From contig CAJTUD010000050.1 of the NCBI GenBank assembly GCA_910579725.1, forward strand, positions 1 through 22,241: a stretch of DNA of 22,241 bases, written 5' to 3'. The notes under the pieces were generated by a model. The model made no database searches. It saw only the letters and a list, made by a program, of their open reading frames with translations, and was not told the DNA's origin. Shown in pieces: positions 16,929-22,241 of this stretch (its first letter is position 1; each line of letters starts with the position of its first letter). The stretch comes from an uncultured Oscillospiraceae bacterium. Its GTDB lineage: Bacteria; Bacillota; Clostridia; Oscillospirales; Oscillospiraceae. Made by a program: the position numbers and the translations under genes.

Positions 16929-18197
16929 ATGGCAGAAGTAATCTCCGTCCGCTTTCGCGGCGGAAGCAAGAACTACTATTTCGATCCCCATGGACTCCAG
17001 GTGGAGTCCGGCTGCTATGTGGTGATAGAAACCGCCCAGGGCATGGAATACGCCCGCTGCGTCGAGGGGAACCACGACGTCCCGGACCAGACGGTGGTCC
17101 AGCCGCTGCGCCCCGTGGTGCGCATCGCCACGGAAAACGACCACCGCTCCGCCGCCTACAACCGGAAAAGGGAGAAGGAGGCTTTCGGCATCTGCGAGCA
17201 GAAAATCGCCGCCCACGGGCTGGAGATGAAGCTGGTGAACGTGGAGTGCAGTTTTGAGGGCAATAAAATCATCTTTTTCTTCACCGCCGACGGCCGGGTG
17301 GACTTCCGGGAGCTGGTGAAGGATCTGGCCAGCGTCTTCCGGGCCCGGATCGAGCTGCGGCAGATCGGCGTCCGGGACGAAGCCAAGATGCTGGGCGGAC
17401 TGGGCATCTGCGGCAGGCCCCTTTGCTGCAGCCAGTTTCTGGACGAGTTCATCCCCGTCTCCATCAAGATGGCCAAGACCCAGAGCCTCAGTCTCAATCC
17501 CGCCAAGATTTCCGGGACCTGCGGGCGGCTGATGTGCTGTCTGAAGTATGAGCAGGCCGCTTACGAGGACGCCGCCGGGCGGATGCCGAAAAACGACAGC
17601 TTTGTGGATACACCGGACGGCGTGGGCAACGTCAGCGGCGTGGATCTGCTTCAGGAGCAGGTCCAGGTCCGGCTGGACAGCGCACCGGAGACGCCGAAGC
17701 GCTACAAGGCCGCCGAGATCCGGGTTCTGCGCAGCGGCAAGGGCAGCCGGGACGGCATTGAAATTCCCAAGGACCGTCCCTCCCGGCTGGCCGGACGGGA
17801 GGGCGAGGAGGGACCTTTCCGCTTCGAGCGCCGTCCCGGCACAGGACGGCCGCCGGTCTCCGTCCCCTCCGTACTGGCTGCGGGGCAGCCGGAAGAGGAT
17901 GAGCGCCGTCCCGGCGTCCGCCGCCACCGCTCCAAGGGCGGCAAGCCCCGCCCGGCATCGGAAAAGCAAACGGCTTCCCGCGCACAGAAGCCGGAGCGCG
18001 TTCCGCGTCCGGAGAAGCCCGACCGTCCGCCCAGAGCGGAAAAGGTGGAAAAGCTCTCCGTCCGCCCCATAACCGACACCACCGCCGAGAAAAAAGCCGC
18101 CGCCGACCGGGCCGCCCGGCAGCAGTCCGGCCAGGAGGGCAAGCCCTGCGGCCGCCGCCGGCCCCGCAGGCGGCCAAGAGGAATGGGCGGCCAGTAA
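16929..18197 (+). CDS. ricT: RicT (YaaT), PSP1-domain protein with long basic tail
   Basis: 422 residues. The first 260 match the PSP1-domain protein RicT/YaaT, which with RicA and RicF forms an iron-sulfur complex that directs RNase Y processing and affects sporulation and competence in Bacillus. The six cysteines arranged as two CxxxxCC groups are present: C161, C166, C167 and C198, C203, C204 (CGRPLCC, CGRLMCC). Bacillus RicT is about 275 residues. Here about 160 extra residues follow, rich in Pro, Arg, Lys, Ala and Gly and ending RRRPRRRPRGMGGQ, with no predicted fold. This looks like a disordered, nucleic-acid-binding extension. GAGG lies 10 bases before the ATG. Probably co-transcribed with holB. 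Confidence 0.93.
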   Translation: MAEVISVRFRGGSKNYYFDPHGLQVESGCYVVIETAQGMEYARCVEGNHDVPDQTVVQPLRPVVRIATENDHRSAAYNRKREKEAFGICEQKIAAHGLEMKLVNVECSFEGNKIIFFFTADGRVDFRELVKDLASVFRARIELRQIGVRDEAKMLGGLGICGRPLCCSQFLDEFIPVSIKMAKTQSLSLNPAKISGTCGRLMCCLKYEQAAYEDAAGRMPKNDSFVDTPDGVGNVSGVDLLQEQVQVRLDSAPETPKRYKAAEIRVLRSGKGSRDGIEIPKDRPSRLAGREGEEGPFRFERRPGTGRPPVSVPSVLAAGQPEEDERRPGVRRHRSKGGKPRPASEKQTASRAQKPERVPRPEKPDRPPRAEKVEKLSVRPITDTTAEKKAAADRAARQQSGQEGKPCGRRRPRRRPRGMGGQ

Positions 18198-18220
18198 AAT
18201 CCGGTGCAGATCATGAAAAA

Positions 18221-18256
18221 GCGGCAGGATGTCACAGTGCATCCTGTTGCTTTTTT
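18221..18256 (+). terminator. Terminator of holB-ricT
   Basis: An 11-bp stem (18221-18231 with 18240-18250, two G-U pairs), an 8-base loop and TTTTTT (18251-18256), starting 24 bases past the ricT stop. Its 3' end overlaps the -35 box of the nadE promoter. Confidence 0.88.
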
Positions 18257-18275
18257 CCCGCTTTTGGGGTACAAT
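18247..18275 (+). promoter_or_regulatory. Promoter of nadE
   Basis: TTGCTT (18247-18252), a 17-bp spacer and TACAAT (18270-18275), about 60 bp before the nadE ATG. The -35 box is made from the descending arm and first Ts of the upstream terminator. Confidence 0.65.
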
Positions 18276-18336
18276 AAAAGGGATATGGCCGGCACACCTG
18301 AGAAAAGGTAAAAAAGAGGCAAGGAGGTTTCTTTCC

Positions 18337-20262
18337 ATGAAAGACGGTTTTATCTGCGTGGCGGCCGGTACGCCGAAAATCCGGGTGGCCGACTGCCGGT
18401 TCAATGCGGAGCAGATATTTACCATGATGCGGGAGGCGGATAAGCAGGGGGTCAAGATTCTGGCCCTCCCGGAGCTGTGCCTTACCGGCTACACCTGCGG
18501 GGATCTGTTTTTGCAGGACGCGCTGCTGGACGGCGCGGCCGAGGGCCTGCGCACCATTCTGGAAGCCACCCGGCATCTGGAGGTGCTCACTGCCCTGGGA
18601 ATGCCCGTCCGGGCGGGCGGAAAGCTTTTCAACTGCGCCGTGGTGATCCAGAAGGGCAGGGTTCTGGCGATAGTGCCGAAAACCTTCCTGCCCAACTACG
18701 GGGAATTTTATGAGATGCGCTGGTTCCAGAGCGGTGCGGACTGCGGGGAGGAGCCGGAGCTTCTGGACGGTGTTCTGGCCTCCGCCGGCTGCGGCGTCGG
18801 CCAGTGCGTCATTGACTGCCCGGCGGTGCCGGGGCTGAAGGTGGGCGTGGAGATCTGCGAGGACCTGTGGGCCTCCGACCCGCCCTCCCGCCGTCTGGCG
18901 GAGGCGGGGGCCACCGTGATTTTGAATCTCTCCGCCTCCAACGAGGTGGTGGGCAAGGCGGCCTACCGCCGCCAGCTGGTGGCAGGGCAGTCGGGCCGTC
19001 TGTGCTGCGGGTATGTCTATGCCGACGCGGGAGAGGGCGAATCCACCACGGATCTGGTATTCACCGGCCACAACATGATCGCTGAAAACGGGGCCATGCT
19101 GGCGGAGCACCGCTTCGCGGCGGGCCTGACCATCGCCGGCATCGACGTGCAGCGTCTGACCGGCGAGCGCCGGCGGCTGACGCCCTTTCCCGTTTCCGGC
19201 GCAGGGGCGGGTATGTACCGCTGCAAGGCGGAATTTACCCCCTGCCTTACCAAAATTCGCCGCTATGTTTCCCCGACGCCTTTTATTCCGGAGAACGCCG
19301 CCGACCGGGCGGGCCGGTGCGAGGAGATTCTCACCATCGCCGCCCTGGGGCTCAAAAAGCGGTTGGAGCATACCGGCGCGCGAGCCGCCGTGGTGGGGCT
19401 CTCCGGCGGACTGGACAGCACCCTGGCCCTGCTGATCACCGCTCTTGCCATGGGCATGCTCCACCGGCCCGCCAGCGACGTGGTGGCAATCACCATGCCC
19501 TGCTTCGGCACCACGGACCGCACGAAAAATAACGCCGTCCTCCTGGCCGGGCGCATGGGGGCCACGCTCCGGACGATTCCCATCGGCGACGCTGTGCGCG
19601 GCCACTTCCGGGATATCGGCCACGATCCGGACCGCCGCGACGTCACCTATGAAAACGCCCAGGCCCGGGAGCGGACCCAGGTGCTCATGGACGTGGCCAA
19701 CGAACTGGGCGGTCTGGTCGTCGGCACCGGGGATCTCAGCGAGCTGGCGCTGGGCTGGGCCACCTACAACGGGGACCATATGAGCATGTACAGTGTCAAC
19801 GCCTCCATTCCCAAGACGCTGGTCCGCCATCTGGTGGACTATGTGGCCCGCGACAATCTGGAGAAGGACGAGGAGCTGACCCACGTGCTGGAGGACATTC
19901 TGGATACGCCGGTGTCCCCCGAGCTTCTCCCGGCGGTGCAGGGACAGATCACCCAGCGCACCGAGGATCTGGTGGGTCCTTACGAGCTCCACGACTTTTT
20001 CCTCTATTACGTGATCCGCTGGGGCTTTGGTCCCCAAAAGATTCTGCGCCTGGCGGAGACCGCGTTCCACCGGACCTACAGCAGGGAAGTCATTCTCAAG
20101 TGGCTGAAAATCTTCTACCGCCGTTTCTTTGTCCAGCAGTTCAAGCGCTCCTGCCTGCCGGACGGACCGAAGGTGGGCTCCGTGGCCCTCAGTCCTCGGG
20201 GAGACTGGCGGATGCCGTCGGACGCCGTGGCGCGTCTGTGGCTGGAGGAGCTGGAGGAATGA
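18337..20262 (+). CDS. nadE: Glutamine-dependent NAD+ synthetase
   Basis: 641 residues from the ATG at 18337, supported by AAGGAGG upstream; the longer frame from 18229 begins inside the ricT terminator. It makes NAD+ from nicotinate adenine dinucleotide, ATP and glutamine, the last step of NAD synthesis. The N-terminal nitrilase-type glutaminase has the catalytic triad E46 (LPELCLTGYTCGDLF), K115 (VPKTFLPNYGEFYE) and C174 (VEICEDLW). The C-terminal synthetase has the PP-loop SGGLDS (356-361) and TGDLSELALGWATYNGDHM. Length and domain order fit the two-domain bacterial enzyme that channels ammonia between sites. Monocistronic, with its own promoter. Confidence 0.97.
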   Translation: MKDGFICVAAGTPKIRVADCRFNAEQIFTMMREADKQGVKILALPELCLTGYTCGDLFLQDALLDGAAEGLRTILEATRHLEVLTALGMPVRAGGKLFNCAVVIQKGRVLAIVPKTFLPNYGEFYEMRWFQSGADCGEEPELLDGVLASAGCGVGQCVIDCPAVPGLKVGVEICEDLWASDPPSRRLAEAGATVILNLSASNEVVGKAAYRRQLVAGQSGRLCCGYVYADAGEGESTTDLVFTGHNMIAENGAMLAEHRFAAGLTIAGIDVQRLTGERRRLTPFPVSGAGAGMYRCKAEFTPCLTKIRRYVSPTPFIPENAADRAGRCEEILTIAALGLKKRLEHTGARAAVVGLSGGLDSTLALLITALAMGMLHRPASDVVAITMPCFGTTDRTKNNAVLLAGRMGATLRTIPIGDAVRGHFRDIGHDPDRRDVTYENAQARERTQVLMDVANELGGLVVGTGDLSELALGWATYNGDHMSMYSVNASIPKTLVRHLVDYVARDNLEKDEELTHVLEDILDTPVSPELLPAVQGQITQRTEDLVGPYELHDFFLYYVIRWGFGPQKILRLAETAFHRTYSREVILKWLKIFYRRFFVQQFKRSCLPDGPKVGSVALSPRGDWRMPSDAVARLWLEELEE

Positions 20263-20270
20263 CCTCCGCC

Positions 20271-20299
20271 TTCCGGCGGACGGCAATATCTGGTATAAT
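20271..20299 (+). promoter_or_regulatory. Possible promoter of the chemoreceptor gene, upstream
   Basis: Perfect TATAAT (20294-20299) with TGG before it (extended -10); the -35 position (TTCCGG, 20271-20276) is poor. It lies just after the nadE stop, over a CCGCC/GGCGG inverted repeat. Confidence 0.5.
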
Positions 20300-20321
20300 C
20301 CGGCGCTGGAAAAAATAGTAG

Positions 20322-20350
20322 TTGAAAGTAAGCTGAAAATGGTATATCAT
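20322..20350 (+). promoter_or_regulatory. Possible promoter of the chemoreceptor gene, downstream
   Basis: TTGAAA (20322-20327), a 17-bp spacer and TATCAT (20345-20350). Either this or the upstream site gives a leader of about 150-200 bases before the ATG at 20504. Confidence 0.5.
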
Positions 20351-20365
20351 GGTCCTATCACGTGT

Positions 20366-20475
20366 CCGCATCTTCTTCGTAAAGCGGAGATGCGGCGGAG
20401 CGGGGCCCCGGGGGAAGAGCCGGAGCGCTCCTGCAACCAGACAGACAGCCGTCCGTGGGTGGACGGCGCAACCAG
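20366..20475 (+). promoter_or_regulatory. Structured leader of the chemoreceptor gene
   Basis: Two clear stems: CCGCATCT (20366-20373) with AGATGCGG (20388-20395), and GCCGTCC (20448-20454) with GGACGGC (20461-20467). The second is flanked by an exact direct repeat GCAACCAG (20433-20440 and 20468-20475). It does not match the cyclic-di-GMP or other riboswitch consensus that I can recall. Confidence 0.4.
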
Positions 20476-20503
20476 GAAAAACGAAGAAAGATGAGGCACG
20501 ATC

Positions 20504-22192
20504 ATGGGTAAGAGTATCAAGAGAAGCGTTTGGATCAGGGTGGCAGCGGCCCTGTTGTCCGTCCTGCTGTTCAGCGTGATGATTACGATCAACATCATCC
20601 GCATGGACCGGGCCCAGACCTCCAACGAGCAGGCCACCGACCTGCTCACCCGCTGCCATCAGGCGGAGACGGCGCACTACAAGTGGGCCAGCAACCTCAG
20701 CAGCGCTCTTTACGCCAACACGGAGTTTACCGGCAGCACCACGCCCGATACCTGCGTTCTGGGCAAGTGGATTTACGGGGAAGCCGGCACGACGGACCAG
20801 AAGATTCTGTCTCTGCGCTCGGAGCTGGAGCCTCTGCACAAGGAGCTCCATAAGTCCGCCGTATATGTGCTGGATCTGAAGGAAACCAGTCCGGTACAGG
20901 CCCGCCTTTACTACCAGGAGACGATCCAGAGCAATCTGACCACTCTGGTGGGCAAGCTCGACCAGGTGGTGGAGCTGCTCAGCAACTCCAAGGCCGAAAG
21001 CGAGCGCGTGGTGGGGAGCATCATCGCCATTATGCATGTGACCTCCATTGTGGGCCTGTCTCTGGCGCTCATCTGCCTGATCAGCCTGGTGATCTATGTG
21101 CTCAACTACGTGGTCAAGCCCATTATCCAGATCAGCGAGCGCTGCCGTCCCCTCTATGACGGACGGCTCAATCTGGAGCTGGGAATCCGGGCCAAAAACG
21201 AGATGGGCACCCTGGCCAACACGCTTGAACAGTCCATGCAGCGGATCAACAGCTATGTAATGGACATCAACCGCATCATGGCCCGGTTTTCCCAGGGAGA
21301 TTTCGACGTACATACCGAAGCGCCCTTCATCGGTGATTTCCAGTCCATTGAAACCTCTGTCAACAGCTTTACCGAAAATATTTCCCAGGCCTTTGCCAGC
21401 ATCCGGCAGGCGGAGCGTCAGGTATCCGGACACGCGGAGCAGCTCTCCAACGGCGCCCAGAATCTGGCCCAGGGCGCCACAGAGCAGGCCAGCGCGGTGG
21501 AGGAGCTGCAAGCCACGCTGGAGGAGATGAAGGGCACCGCCGAGACCAACGTCCGCACCGCTGCGGGCGCACAGCAGAACGCCCGCCTGACCAGCGAGCA
21601 GGTGGAGGTCAGCAGCCGGCACATGGAGAACATGGTTTCCGCCATGGAGGATATCACCCATGCCTCCCAGCAGATTGACAAGATCATCGCCACCATTGAG
21701 AATATTGCCTTCCAGACCAACATTCTGGCGCTGAACGCCGCCGTGGAGGCCGCCCGGGCCGGCGCGGCCGGCAAGGGCTTTGCCGTAGTGGCCGACGAGG
21801 TCCGTTCCCTGGCCGCCCAGTCCGATCAGGCCGCAAAGGCCACCAAGGAGCTGATTGAGAACTCCGTCCAGGCCACCAGGAAGGGCCGCGAAATTGTGGG
21901 CGAGGTCTCCGAGAGCCTGCAAAAAACATTGGAGCTGGTGGTCCAGTCCAATACCGGCATCGGTGAGATCACCACCGCCATCGAGGGCGAGGCCACGGCC
22001 ATTGCTCAGGTGACGGAGGGCATCGGCCAGATTTCCGCTGTGGTCCAGTCCAACTCCGCCAGCAGCGAGGAATCCGCGGCCGTCAGCGCCGAGCTGTTCA
22101 CTCAGGTGCGGATTCTGGAGGATCAGACCAACCGCTTCCGCCTCCGGGGAGAAAGCGGCGGATCCTCCCACACCCGGAGCCTGCCGGTATAG
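20504..22192 (+). CDS. Methyl-accepting chemotaxis protein with extracytoplasmic CZB-like domain
   Basis: 562 residues; GAGG is 7 bases before the ATG. TM1 is about 11-32, after a basic N-terminus (inside), and TM2 about 179-204. Between them, H58, C84 (CVLGKW), H112 and H116 (HKELH) reproduce the His-Cys-His-His zinc site of CZB domains, with the HxxW and CxxGxW signatures. A HAMP domain follows (about 205-255). The long signalling coiled coil comes next, with the conserved tip IATIENIAFQTNILALNAAV and GKGFAVVADEVRSLA, to which CheA and CheW bind. No C-terminal CheR-tethering pentapeptide is seen. CZB domains sense zinc or oxidants such as HOCl and are usually cytoplasmic, so the placement here is unusual. 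No chemotaxis or flagellar genes are nearby, so it is an orphan receptor. Confidence 0.93.
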   Translation: MGKSIKRSVWIRVAAALLSVLLFSVMITINIIRMDRAQTSNEQATDLLTRCHQAETAHYKWASNLSSALYANTEFTGSTTPDTCVLGKWIYGEAGTTDQKILSLRSELEPLHKELHKSAVYVLDLKETSPVQARLYYQETIQSNLTTLVGKLDQVVELLSNSKAESERVVGSIIAIMHVTSIVGLSLALICLISLVIYVLNYVVKPIIQISERCRPLYDGRLNLELGIRAKNEMGTLANTLEQSMQRINSYVMDINRIMARFSQGDFDVHTEAPFIGDFQSIETSVNSFTENISQAFASIRQAERQVSGHAEQLSNGAQNLAQGATEQASAVEELQATLEEMKGTAETNVRTAAGAQQNARLTSEQVEVSSRHMENMVSAMEDITHASQQIDKIIATIENIAFQTNILALNAAVEAARAGAAGKGFAVVADEVRSLAAQSDQAAKATKELIENSVQATRKGREIVGEVSESLQKTLELVVQSNTGIGEITTAIEGEATAIAQVTEGIGQISAVVQSNSASSEESAAVSAELFTQVRILEDQTNRFRLRGESGGSSHTRSLPV

Positions 22193-22227
22193 AAGGAAAG
22201 AGTATATCATCTGTCACCGCGCCCCTG

Positions 22228-22241
22228 ACGGCAAAAGCCGT
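22228..22241 (+). terminator. Partial terminator stem at the window edge
   Basis: ACGGC, AAAA, GCCGT form a hairpin that ends with the window, 36 bases past the chemoreceptor stop. Any T-tract would be outside, so this is only a likely terminator. Confidence 0.4.

Noticed and set aside
15849..18455. An 868-codon open frame on minus over holB and ricT
   Set aside because: Shadow of G+C-rich codons; it crosses two genes, a terminator and a promoter, and no domain is visible.
20351..20503. Cyclic-di-GMP (GEMM) riboswitch before the chemoreceptor
   Set aside because: The conserved GCAAAGCC and GGTAGGTAGC-like elements are absent; only generic stems and a GCAACCAG repeat are found.
18232..22210. 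Long minus-strand frames (684 and 673 codons) opposite nadE and the chemoreceptor
   Set aside because: Both are composition-driven shadows of well-identified plus-strand genes.

Overview
This is a G+C-rich window (about 60% by eye) whose gene content points to an anaerobic gut-type Firmicute of class Clostridia, probably Oscillospiraceae/Ruminococcaceae. The reasons are the holB-ricT pair (a Firmicutes gene order), a clostridial-type pyruvate phosphate dikinase, ThyX, a PocR-AraC regulator, GTG and TTG starts behind strong AGGAGG sites, and consensus sigma-A promoters with 17-bp spacers. The family placement is inference; the sequence holds no rRNA, tRNA or CRISPR array that I can see.

Layout: (1) 1-278 is non-coding, with two diverged, oppositely oriented hairpin elements and a terminator. 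(2) 279-4366 holds two divergent AraC-family regulators (PocR-AraC on minus, cupin-AraC on plus), followed by a two-gene operon for a sugar nucleotidyltransferase and an APH-fold sugar-1-kinase, closed by a strong bidirectional terminator. (3) 4413-6094 (minus) is an internally duplicated ThyX translationally coupled to a DUF1294 membrane protein. (4) 6250-12726 (minus) is a type I restriction-modification operon of the EcoR124 (type IC) kind, in the order hsdM, an AT-rich membrane-anchored protein of unknown function, hsdS, hsdR. (5) 13092-15728 (minus) is ppdK with its own promoter and terminator. (6) 15996-18197 (plus) is holB-ricT. (7) 18337-20262 is glutamine-dependent nadE. (8) 20504-22192 is a methyl-accepting chemotaxis protein with an apparent zinc-binding CZB domain outside the membrane.

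How the genes work together: the four-gene hsd operon is one overlapping or tightly spaced transcription unit and is the accessory part of the window. Its hsdS carries four perfect 12-bp units coding for ELTA (the TAEL-type spacer repeat known to change recognition spacing in EcoR124) directly next to a perfect 14-bp-arm inverted repeat. The kinase/nucleotidyltransferase pair probably phosphorylates a free sugar at C1 and converts it to a nucleotide sugar, perhaps under the adjacent AraC regulator. The remaining genes are housekeeping: DNA replication, RNA-processing/development control, NAD and dTMP synthesis, and pyruvate/PEP interconversion.

The best candidates for something undescribed are the membrane protein inside the hsd operon, the hsdS repeat/inverted-repeat cluster, the ThyX whose catalytic motif is divided between two halves, the extracytoplasmic CZB receptor, and the 5' leader of the PocR-AraC gene with mutually exclusive hairpins. 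Several long open frames lying antisense to ppdK, ricT, nadE and the chemoreceptor are composition artefacts and are not annotated.
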